Made by a program: the position numbers and the translations under genes. Below the pieces are notes generated by a model, which searched no databases, was not told the DNA's origin, and saw nothing but the letters and a program-made list of their open reading frames with translations. A stretch of DNA of 64,000 nt from Fischerella muscicola PCC 7414 (GTDB lineage Bacteria; Cyanobacteriota; Cyanobacteriia; Cyanobacteriales; Nostocaceae): the NCBI RefSeq assembly GCF_000317205.1, contig NZ_AJLK01000118.1:1-64000 (forward strand), written 5' to 3'. Shown in pieces: positions 7,864 to 15,550 of this stretch. Every line of letters starts with the position of its first letter. Position 1 is the first letter of the stretch.

Positions 7864-8880
7864 ATGAAAGTTTACGAACTGCAAAGCAATGCTGGTATTG
7901 ATGCTTTAAAACTAGTTGAAAAACCCGAACCAAAACCCCAAGCGGGACAAGTGCTTATTCGTGTTCGAGCTACGTCTTTAAATTACCGTGATTTAATTGT
8001 CGCAGAAGGAACCTATAACCCTACACAGAAATATCCTCTCATTCCCATGTCTGATGGTGCGGGTGAAGTCGTGGCGGTGGGAGAAGGTGTGACACGGGTT
8101 AAAGTGGGCGATCGCGTCGCTGGCATTTTCTTTCAAGACTGGATTTACGGTCAACTCACCCGCCAGAAAATGAAATCTGATTTGGGGAGTGGCATTGATG
8201 GGATGTTGGCTGAGTATATCGTTTTACACCAAGATGGATTAGTTATCTTACCCGCTCATCTCTCCTACGAAGAGGGTGCAACTTTACCCTGTGCGGCTGT
8301 GACAGCATGGCACGCAGTAGTAACTAAAGGTAACGTCAGTGCAGGCGAAACTGTATTATTACTTGGTACAGGTGGAGTATCTATATTTGCTCTCCAGTTT
8401 GCCAAAATACACGGAGCGAGAGTAATTATTACTTCTAGCAGTGATGAGAAATTAGCACGCGCCAGAGAATTAGGTGCTGACGAGACGGTTAACTATAAGA
8501 TAACTCCCGATTGGGAAAAGCAAGTTTATGAATTGAGCGATCGCACTGGTGTAGATCATGTGGTAGAAGTCGGTGGCGCTGGCACTTTACCAAAATCTTT
8601 ACAAGCAGTCCGAATTGGTGGACGCATTAGCCTAATTGGAGTGCTATCGGGTAGAGGAGAACAGGTAGATCCTTTACCAATACTTTTTAAAAGTCTAACA
8701 GCCCAAGGAATTTATGTAGGTAGCAGAGAAATTTTTGAGGATATGAATCAAGCCATTGCTCAGCATCAAATTAAACCTATCATAGATAGAGTATTTGGGT
8801 TTAATGAAGCACAAGAAGCCTACGCTTACTTACAAAGTGCGGCTCACTTTGGAAAAGTGGTGATTCAAGTTAATTCATGA
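7864..8880 (+). CDS. Zinc-independent MDR-family alcohol dehydrogenase / quinone oxidoreductase
   Basis: A 338-residue medium-chain dehydrogenase/reductase. The N-terminal GroES-like domain has RATSLNYRDLIVAEG, where Tyr-Arg replaces the catalytic zinc-binding Cys, so it belongs to the quinone-oxidoreductase side of the family. The Rossmann domain (~130-260) has GETVLLLGTGGVSIFALQFA and a following SSSDEKLARARELGAD, compatible with NADP(H). Expected to reduce quinones or activated alkenes/carbonyls in the cytoplasm; substrate unknown. AAAGGAG stands 8 bases before the ATG. It appears monocistronic. Confidence 0.9.
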   Translation: MKVYELQSNAGIDALKLVEKPEPKPQAGQVLIRVRATSLNYRDLIVAEGTYNPTQKYPLIPMSDGAGEVVAVGEGVTRVKVGDRVAGIFFQDWIYGQLTRQKMKSDLGSGIDGMLAEYIVLHQDGLVILPAHLSYEEGATLPCAAVTAWHAVVTKGNVSAGETVLLLGTGGVSIFALQFAKIHGARVIITSSSDEKLARARELGADETVNYKITPDWEKQVYELSDRTGVDHVVEVGGAGTLPKSLQAVRIGGRISLIGVLSGRGEQVDPLPILFKSLTAQGIYVGSREIFEDMNQAIAQHQIKPIIDRVFGFNEAQEAYAYLQSAAHFGKVVIQVNS

Positions 8881-8957
8881 CAACTTGTGGTAGTTTGCTT
8901 ATTTCTCATTACTCATTACCAAAACATTGCCAATGTAGAGAGCAAATTCACATTATG

Positions 8958-9347
8958 CTAGTAATCCACAGGTTTACAACCTAATTCTTCCAGCTTTACT
9001 ATCATATCTTCGTAGTTTTTATAGTAGAAGTACTGGCGATTTTTTAAATCAACAACATAGTAGCCTTGTTGCCCGCCATAAAGCTCCAATAGTATGCTAA
9101 AAACCTCTTTTCTTGTTAATCCAAAATGTTCTTCAACGGAACCATGTATCAATTTCGCTGCTTCAATTTCTGATTGCTTCAGAGATTTTCCTAAAGTTAA
9201 TGTAGTTTTTTCAATTAAAAAATCATTATCTTTTCTCCAGTATGTCACTATATGAAGTGGCCTAGTATAGGATTTTCTAGTAGGTATTTTTTTCAATTCC
9301 TCAGATGAATTGATGATTTGATACCTTTGAGTGAATTCTTCTTCCAT
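8958..9347 (-). CDS. Hypothetical protein, 129 residues
   Basis: Not recognised. A charged alpha/beta protein without signal peptide or membrane segment. Aromatic-rich strands near the C-terminus (GYYVVDLKNRQYFYY) follow a helix with ELYGG. The ATG at 9347 has GAGG 5 bases upstream, which supports expression. It is lower in GC than its neighbours by eye. The size and the lone small gene downstream could fit an immunity-type or accessory protein, but nothing proves this. Confidence 0.65.
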   Translation of the reverse strand: MEEEFTQRYQIINSSEELKKIPTRKSYTRPLHIVTYWRKDNDFLIEKTTLTLGKSLKQSEIEAAKLIHGSVEEHFGLTRKEVFSILLELYGGQQGYYVVDLKNRQYFYYKNYEDMIVKLEELGCKPVDY

Positions 9348-9413
9348 ACTTGCCTCTTAAGCTATTACCCCCACAAGGGCTAAAACTAGGCGTGGGGATA
9401 AATATTGAATTAG

Positions 9414-9605
9414 TTAGGACTTGGACTTACTTTGACCAGAGCCATTACCCTTTTCGTCTTTATCTTCTTTCACGATTTCTTCCCTCTCTACCGGATTACC
9501 TGAACTTTCTTCCATATATTCTCCGCCTCCTAAAGGAGTAAATTTCTCACCAATATTCCTTTCATTGGCTTTTCCGTTACTTTCACCTTCTTTTCTATTG
9601 CTCAT
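9414..9605 (-). CDS. Small hydrophilic, Gly/Lys/Glu-rich protein
   Basis: A 63-residue frame (MSNRKEGESNGKANERNIGE...) with extreme bias to Lys, Glu, Gly, Ser and Asn and no hydrophobic core. It looks like an intrinsically disordered, stress- or hydrophilin-like small protein. Such composition rarely arises in a random frame, which is the main argument for a gene. A weak GGAA precedes the ATG. The antisense frame overlapping it is judged a shadow. Confidence 0.45.
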   Translation of the reverse strand: MSNRKEGESNGKANERNIGEKFTPLGGGEYMEESSGNPVEREEIVKEDKDEKGNGSGQSKSKS

Positions 9606-10062
9606 ATCTCAAATTCCGCGCGTTGCAATTGGATAACAAGAAAGTGGTAGCAAGTAACTTACTACCACAAAGTTTGGTGTGCAAAAACTTACACTGAGTC
9701 TTAGCCAAACTCAGAAAATTCACGGTCAAGCAAGCTGATCCACTGCTTTGCCCTTACAAAAATTATTTTGGCTGTTCTTCCAGAGGCTCTATATTCACCC
9801 GCTTTGAAATCCACTGCTTCTGGAACGAATATGATGCTGTTAATTGAACATAATATTATATTTGACCCTGTATAACTACAGGTTAAAAAAATTTTTGGGC
9901 ATCGCTTGTTGTTGATAAGGCAGAAAGGGTAAGAATTTTTATGGTCTGTCAGGCGGCTAAGAATTGCAGGGCGAGATTAGTGCCGCAAAATCAAAACTTT
10001 TATGCCGAAGGGCTAAATGCTTCACGAATTGACCGACAGTACCATAAATTTCTGGGCAATCA
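9606..10062. other. Intergenic region with possible former TpsA C-terminal codons
   Basis: AT-rich DNA without an intact gene. On the minus strand, just past the TpsA stop, the shifted frame continues NDCPEIYGTVGQFVKHLALR for 39 codons and stops near 9967. This could be the original tail of TpsA lost by a 4-base TAAT duplication. No other structure is seen. Confidence 0.35.
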
Positions 10063-13000
10063 TTAATTCCGATTAATTTCTGATGGCGGTACAAAATTTA
10101 AGTTAATCGGAAGAGGTTGAGTTCGATGATCTCGAATAATCCGCAAAATGGAGATACCTGGAATTGTTTCCTCACAAGCATTTGCGGTACTTGATTCCGG
10201 AATATCTATAGGAATTCCACGTGCTTGTTTGAGTCTTTGTGCTAGGGTAAGCCTTCTATTTGTAGGCTGACAATTATCGTTTTGAGATGTTTGTTGTGCA
10301 TCTTTATCATCAGGATCTGGGTCTGGATCTAGATCAGGATCTGGGTCTGGATTTAGATCAGGATCTGGGTCTGGATTTAGATCAGGATCTGGGTCTAAAT
10401 CCTGATCTGGGTTTGGGTCTGGGTCTGGGTCTGGTCGGGGAACTTCGGAAACATTAATGGAACTACTTAAAGGTAGGCTTGGGTCATTGTATGAGCCACC
10501 AAGCGCTTGATTACTTCCCTCTGAAATGAAGATTTCCCCAGCTGTACCACTGACATTATCTGCTATGTTACCAGGGGCATATCCGGCAACGAAGTCTACA
10601 CCCCTATGCTTAATATTGATTATGGCATTTGTTCCCGGTTCGGAACTGCCATTAAATCTAGAAGTTAAGATACTGGTTGGCACATTTGTAGGGCCACCAG
10701 TAGTAAAACTAAATGGGAATGTTTTTTCGGCCCTAAAAATACCACCTGCATCAATCGTAACACTAGCACCACTATCGGTGGTTCTTTGACCTTCACCAGT
10801 GATCGGGTTCAATCCCAAGGTATTGATGGTATCTACAACAATATTGCCATTCGTGGTTGTTAGGTTGACTGATCCTCTCTTTGTTGTGATATTCCCTGTC
10901 TTAATTTCTCCTGCGGCAGATAATACTACAGAGTCAGCAGGGAAAAGGTTAGAACCAGAACCAGAACCAAACTCGTCCGTACTAGGAAGCCCGACAGGAG
11001 TTTCAGCCGTGGTGATATCTCCTACTTCAATACTTCCGGGTAGGGTTACTATTTCTGGAGATTGTCCATTGGGGAATATGAAATTCGTTCCTTCAAAAGT
11101 TAGTCCAGGAGGGCTATCTGGGGAATATTGTAAATTCGTCACTCCAGCCCGTAAAATCACTGCTGGGCCTGTGTTCAAAATTGCTAAGTCTGGATCGCTA
11201 CCTGTAGGGAAAGTACCAGCTTTCGTGATGTTGATGTTACCACCTTTAATGCTTCCGCCTGCCTCTACTTTCAAAGAACTGCCAGTGTAGTCACCAAAGC
11301 TGACATTACCATTAGAACTTATAATGCCATTGAAATTGAGAGTAGGATCGGGTTGGCTGTATGTTCCAGTTCCTGCGACTGAGAAATTACCACCACTGGC
11401 AATACGAGCATTACCAATGATATTACCATCACTAATCAGCTTAAAGTCGCCTCCACTACGAAGCAAAGATTCTGGACGACTCAAAGCTTGTATCTCGATA
11501 CCCCCATTACCTTGAATCGTAATGTTACCTCTGGTTTGGATAATAGATGGCTGATCGGTTTCAGATAAATTTACAAGATTATTTGACTGTAGCAGTATAT
11601 TTCCTAGAGATGAAAGATTGGTTCCTTTTAAAGTCAAGTCTCCCTGAGTATTCAAATTCAGGTTTCCTTGGGCAAATAGCTTAGAGTTTTCAGTTGTCAG
11701 AGTCTGCGCTGTTATGTTCAGATTTCCTTGTGTAGACTCCAGTGTGTCATTTTCAAATGTCAAGTTGTTGCCGATTAAATTCAAGTCGCCTATAACAGAA
11801 ATGCTTTGAGAACCATCTATATTAATCTGAGGTGCATTTAGAGTCAGACTATTGGAATCTTGAGATGCTGCTATGGAGATCTCAATTTTGATATCATTTG
11901 TTGCTTCAATAGTCACATCTCCATCTTTTAGAGCTTCTACAATCTTTCCACTAGTAATAAAGAATGTGCCACCAGCATCTGTGTCGAGAATTTCTCCATC
12001 ATCAAGTTCATTGTTATTTGTGTCTACAAAACCGCCGATAACAACACTTGTAGGATCTAATAGTAACTGTCCTACTTTGCCATTTGTCGCACCAACATTC
12101 ACAAAACCATCAAAAGTTAAATTCTCTTTACCCGATATCTCGACAAATCCACCATCACCACTACTATTTCCACCACGGGCGCTCATATTTCCGTAGAAAC
12201 GGGTTGTTCCATCTGCCCACGCAATCACACGCCCACCGTTACCATTTTCTAGTGCATCGGCATTAATTGTGGAGTTTCGATTGATAAATGTTTGGGAAGC
12301 ATTTGGCACTGTTCCTTTACCCTGGTAATCACCGCCAATCAAAACAGTTCCACCACCATTTATACCAGAGGCGTTGATGTCGGCATCAACAAGACCGACT
12401 ATATCCCCTAGTATATTGATATTTCCACCTGTTTCACCAGATACATTTATTTGATTAGTCACAACCGTAGTACCTGGTGTATTTGAAATTTTCACACCGG
12501 AACTTGTCAGCTTCACCACACCATTTTCTACATTTACACCAGTTGCGATACTGACATTACCCCCTGTCAACAATTCAGGTAACGCTTTTGGTGTAAAAGG
12601 CAAAGGGTTAATTGCTGCTTTTGTCTCTACAGGTAAAGCTAAACTCAACAAACTTCCTTCCGAGGTAATGCGAACTAACTTCTCTCCTTGTACAGCAGTA
12701 ATGTTAATTTTGCCTCCTGGTGCATCTACTGTCCCTGTACTAATTACTGTTCCTCCCAGCAATGTCAGGTTTTGCCCTGAACCAACTTTAAGACTACCAC
12801 CATTAATAATTGCTCCTCCTCCTGATTGAGTAAAAGCAAAAGCATCAGGTTTGCCAACTAAACTAGCGTAATCATTTGTACCAACAGCATTAAACCATTT
12901 ATTATTAAACCCGATACCATTTGCTGTGGTAGCCGTAAACGCTGCTGGCACATTCAAGCTTGCACTAGGACCGAAAATAATGCCGGCGGGATTCATTAAA

Positions 13001-13440
13001 AACAGATTTGAGTTACCACCTGTCACTTTAATTAAGCCGTTAATTACCGAAGCTTCACCACCAGTGACTCGACCGAGAATATTCTGAATAGACGGGTTAG
13101 AAATAAAGTTAGCAGTTTGACCTTCATTTAGTCCAAATTTCTCGAAGCTGTGAAATAAGTTTGCATCTACTTGTTTGCCACCTTCGATATTAATAGTGTT
13201 ATCAGTTTGGTTAACAACTGTACCTGTATCGTTGGGGGCTGGTGTAATTTGGGCTGTTGCTTTTGTTTGCAGTCCATCTAGGAAAAACGAACCGCAGAGG
13301 GCGCAGAGAACACTGAGGAACATCTGTGTGTATCTGTGTGCATCAGCGAAAAGTTTGATCGCCGGCTTCCGGCGTTCAAAGCTTTTCAAGAGGGTGTTTG
13401 ATTTATAAAATATAGTTTTTGGCATAGTTTTCAACCACAT
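10063..13440 (-). CDS. TpsA exoprotein: filamentous haemagglutinin N-terminal domain protein
   Basis: An 1125-residue secreted two-partner-secretion substrate. After a hydrophobic segment (~40-62, CALCGSFFL, then TKATA just before QITPAP) comes the TPS domain (~65-210). It has NTINIEGGKQVDANLFHSFE and the hallmark NPAGIIFG, the cyanobacterial form of NPNGI. Then follow hundreds of residues of beta-helix repeats rich in Gly, Asn and Thr (GGNVSI, GNLNI, GGNINI), an Asp-Pro repeat block (~1001-1043) and a short C-terminal domain with two Cys. The start is uncertain: ATG at 13440, 13425 or 13323. The DNA coding for residues ~10-51 is a dispersed repeat. It is exported by the adjacent TpsB and probably cell-surface or released. 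Confidence 0.9.
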   Translation of the reverse strand: MWLKTMPKTIFYKSNTLLKSFERRKPAIKLFADAHRYTQMFLSVLCALCGSFFLDGLQTKATAQITPAPNDTGTVVNQTDNTINIEGGKQVDANLFHSFEKFGLNEGQTANFISNPSIQNILGRVTGGEASVINGLIKVTGGNSNLFLMNPAGIIFGPSASLNVPAAFTATTANGIGFNNKWFNAVGTNDYASLVGKPDAFAFTQSGGGAIINGGSLKVGSGQNLTLLGGTVISTGTVDAPGGKINITAVQGEKLVRITSEGSLLSLALPVETKAAINPLPFTPKALPELLTGGNVSIATGVNVENGVVKLTSSGVKISNTPGTTVVTNQINVSGETGGNINILGDIVGLVDADINASGINGGGTVLIGGDYQGKGTVPNASQTFINRNSTINADALENGNGGRVIAWADGTTRFYGNMSARGGNSSGDGGFVEISGKENLTFDGFVNVGATNGKVGQLLLDPTSVVIGGFVDTNNNELDDGEILDTDAGGTFFITSGKIVEALKDGDVTIEATNDIKIEISIAASQDSNSLTLNAPQINIDGSQSISVIGDLNLIGNNLTFENDTLESTQGNLNITAQTLTTENSKLFAQGNLNLNTQGDLTLKGTNLSSLGNILLQSNNLVNLSETDQPSIIQTRGNITIQGNGGIEIQALSRPESLLRSGGDFKLISDGNIIGNARIASGGNFSVAGTGTYSQPDPTLNFNGIISSNGNVSFGDYTGSSLKVEAGGSIKGGNINITKAGTFPTGSDPDLAILNTGPAVILRAGVTNLQYSPDSPPGLTFEGTNFIFPNGQSPEIVTLPGSIEVGDITTAETPVGLPSTDEFGSGSGSNLFPADSVVLSAAGEIKTGNITTKRGSVNLTTTNGNIVVDTINTLGLNPITGEGQRTTDSGASVTIDAGGIFRAEKTFPFSFTTGGPTNVPTSILTSRFNGSSEPGTNAIINIKHRGVDFVAGYAPGNIADNVSGTAGEIFISEGSNQALGGSYNDPSLPLSSSINVSEVPRPDPDPDPNPDQDLDPDPDLNPDPDPDLNPDPDPDLDPDPDPDDKDAQQTSQNDNCQPTNRRLTLAQRLKQARGIPIDIPESSTANACEETIPGISILRIIRDHRTQPLPINLNFVPPSEINRN
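10310..10435. repeat. In-gene minisatellite coding for Asp-Pro repeats
   Basis: Three near-identical 24-bp units (GATCTGGGTCTGGATTTAGA and variants) plus degenerate TCTGGG repeats within the TpsA gene. They encode alternating Asp/Pro with Asn or Leu at intervals, at ~residues 1001-1043. Such a stiff acidic stalk may vary in length by slippage. Confidence 0.85.
13287..13413. repeat. Dispersed repeat forming the N-terminal codons of TpsA
   Basis: Contains GAACCGCAGAGGGCGCAGAG, CATCTGTGTGTATCTGTGTG, AAAGTTTGATCGCC and TTCAAAGCTTTTCAAGAGGG. All are words of the dispersed families found in noncoding DNA at 2992-3080, 21905-22060 and 48545-48645. Read on the minus strand it encodes the basic and hydrophobic parts of the TpsA leader. 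Confidence 0.75.
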
Positions 13441-13507
13441 CCAATAAAAATTAGTTTTATAAGCTACTAAATTTTAAGTAAAAACACTAGTAAGTGAGTA
13501 ATGGGAT

Positions 13508-13534
13508 GGTGGGTAACGCTGTCATTAACCCACC
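13508..13534. terminator. Hairpin between tpsB and tpsA
   Basis: GGTGGGT pairs with ACCCACC across a 13-base loop in the 130-base gap between TpsB and TpsA. It has no T-run. It may be an attenuator or an mRNA processing/stability element that sets the TpsB to TpsA ratio; this is inference. Confidence 0.35.
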
Positions 13535-13570
13535 CGATGACTTGAATTTAATTCAACATCAAACTCCTCG

Positions 13571-15550
13571 TTAAAAGTTGTAATTGACACTAAAGTTAAA
13601 ACCCCTGTCTTGGGCGTTGTTACCGCGATCGCTTAAATCTACAAAAGGAACTGCATAGTCAAATCGCATCAGTAACCGGGGTACGGGTTCCCAAATTAAC
13701 CCTAAACCAGCAGATGCTAAAAATGTTTGATCGGGTAATCGGTTGGGATTTTCTGAGACGTTCCACACTGCACCCATGTCAACAAAGGGCGCTAGTTGCA
13801 GATTTGGCAGCCCACCTTGATCGCGTAAAATAGCTATCCGATCTTCGACTGAGAAACGAAAACCATTGTCGCCTGCACGGGCATTTTGGCGATAACCACG
13901 CAAAGACTGGCCGCCACCAATTAAAAATTGTTGTGAAGGTAGTAATGCATCTGGTGTAAGTTGGACATCAGCTTGGGCAATTAGTAGATTGTCTCTACCC
14001 AGGCGTTGCACCCTTTGAATTTGTCCTAGCCAGCTAAAGAAACTGCCATCAGGTGCAGAACTAGAGTTGCTTGTAGCATCGAAGACATCTAAACCGAAAT
14101 TAAATTGCGATCGCACCGCCCACGCACCCTGTAGATCACGCTTGATGTAATCTTGCCCGAACTTCAACACCCGTGTTTTACTAGTACCGTCGTTATCAGG
14201 GCCGATACTTAAAGGTCTGGGTATACCTTGAACGACAAAGATATTCCGGCTATTGTGCAATGCAAATCCTAAAGATAGGGCAAATTCTTCGCGGGGAGTT
14301 CTAATAAAAGGTTGACGATAGCTGAGTTCATAAAGCTGGCTATCACCTGTAATATCTAATGCCGAAAATGGCGGTTGGGTGATTTCGCTATCAGTGGGAG
14401 AATAGCGTAACTGCAACGTGCCATTCATGGCATTCACTGGCACTCGGTAGATGAAGTCAAAGGAGTTGGAACCGCCTGTGATAGAACGATAATAGGAGGC
14501 GATCAGTTCATCACCTAAACCAGTAACGTTGCGGTAACTAATTGCACCACCAAAGCGTTCGGAACCCACAGCCGGCGGTGAGTAGTTATCAACTCCCACA
14601 ACACCACTGATAGGATTAGCTTCTTTAACTCGGACTGTGAGAATACTTTGCCCGATGTTAGTTCCCCCTTTGAGAGTGGCTTCAACGTTAGTAAATAGGG
14701 GATCTTCTTTCAGGAGTCGTAGTTGATCTTCGATTTTATCGACTCTGAGTGGTTTACCTGTTGCTAATTTTACCCGGTTACGCACATAACTAGGATTCAG
14801 CCGTCGAGTCCCCTCGATTTCGATTTTTTCTAGAGAACCTTCTATAACTAAGATTTTGACTACACCATCAGTAATTGTTTGTTCGCCAAGAATTGCCCTA
14901 GAGGTAAGATAACCTTGATTTAAGTAAAGCTGAGTAATGTTATCTGCAACGCCTTGGAGTTCTTTGAGAGTTACTGATCGTCCCGCGAAAGGTTTGGTAA
15001 TTGCGGCAATTTGATCTTGAGTAAGGATGGTGCTACCTACAACTTCGATTTTACTGACGGGTATGGTTATATTTGGCTGTTCTGGTGTTGGTGTTGGCGG
15101 TGGCGTTGGAACAGTTGGTTGTTGTTCTTCGCTGGGTGGTAGAGGTTGGGGTGTGGGTAAAGGTTGGGGAAACCGGTCTATATTCGGATTAGGTTTGGTG
15201 TCGGTGGGGACGGGGGATGTTTGGGCGATCGCACTTGAGGTTAGCAGGCAGAAGGCACAGATAATAAAGTAGGGATAAAGAATGAACCGCCATGACGCCA
15301 AGAACGCCAAGAATTTAGTTATATTGTTCACAGAGAAAATAAAATCATCGTGTAAGTATGGAATGCGTTTGTGTTTATGTTTAGCGATCGCATGATTACT
15401 ACTGTCAATTATGTTTACAGTTAATCTTCTCAACCAAGTTTTGACAATTTTTGAATTTCTCAATTTATCTGACATTATTATTGTGGATTCTATATTTTTC
15501 AAATATTCAGTTATCAATTTTTCACTGTTCACTGATTTAAACGACTTCAA
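13571..15550 (-). CDS. TpsB outer-membrane transporter (ShlB/FhaC/HecB family)
   Basis: A 659-residue Omp85-superfamily pore that exports TpsA. In order: an unusually long, basic pre-signal stretch (~1-87), a hydrophobic signal (~88-109, ending SSAIAQ), a Pro-rich linker (~112-165), POTRA1 (SKIEVVGSTILTQDQIA), POTRA2 (KIEIEGTRRLNPSYVRNRV), then a 16-strand-type beta-barrel ending in Phe (FNFSVNYNF), the outer-membrane assembly signal. The start at 15550 overlaps the caspase-like gene by 14 bases, implying translational coupling. Internal starts such as ATG at 15475 are possible. The signal's hydrophobic codons contain a dispersed repeat at 15284-15313. Confidence 0.93.
   Translation of the reverse strand: MKSFKSVNSEKLITEYLKNIESTIIMSDKLRNSKIVKTWLRRLTVNIIDSSNHAIAKHKHKRIPYLHDDFIFSVNNITKFLAFLASWRFILYPYFIICAFCLLTSSAIAQTSPVPTDTKPNPNIDRFPQPLPTPQPLPPSEEQQPTVPTPPPTPTPEQPNITIPVSKIEVVGSTILTQDQIAAITKPFAGRSVTLKELQGVADNITQLYLNQGYLTSRAILGEQTITDGVVKILVIEGSLEKIEIEGTRRLNPSYVRNRVKLATGKPLRVDKIEDQLRLLKEDPLFTNVEATLKGGTNIGQSILTVRVKEANPISGVVGVDNYSPPAVGSERFGGAISYRNVTGLGDELIASYYRSITGGSNSFDFIYRVPVNAMNGTLQLRYSPTDSEITQPPFSALDITGDSQLYELSYRQPFIRTPREEFALSLGFALHNSRNIFVVQGIPRPLSIGPDNDGTSKTRVLKFGQDYIKRDLQGAWAVRSQFNFGLDVFDATSNSSSAPDGSFFSWLGQIQRVQRLGRDNLLIAQADVQLTPDALLPSQQFLIGGGQSLRGYRQNARAGDNGFRFSVEDRIAILRDQGGLPNLQLAPFVDMGAVWNVSENPNRLPDQTFLASAGLGLIWEPVPRLLMRFDYAVPFVDLSDRGNNAQDRGFNFSVNYNF
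15284..15313. repeat. Dispersed GAACCGCCATGACGCCAAGA repeat within the TpsB signal
   Basis: GAACCGCC-ATGACGCC-AAGAACGCC-AAGAA is the CTTGGCGTTC/TTGGCGTC-type simple repeat often seen between cyanobacterial genes. On the minus strand it encodes FLAFLASWRF at the start of the hydrophobic signal region. Confidence 0.65.

Noticed and set aside
9350-9541. 63-codon plus-strand frame
   Set aside because: Antisense of the hydrophilic small gene; Leu/Pro/Phe composition is what the complement of a Lys/Glu/Gly-rich gene produces.
10526-12266. Several plus-strand frames of 60-163 codons inside tpsA
   Set aside because: Mirror frames of the Gly/Asn/Thr-rich beta-helix repeats; the minus-strand TPS protein is clearly the gene.
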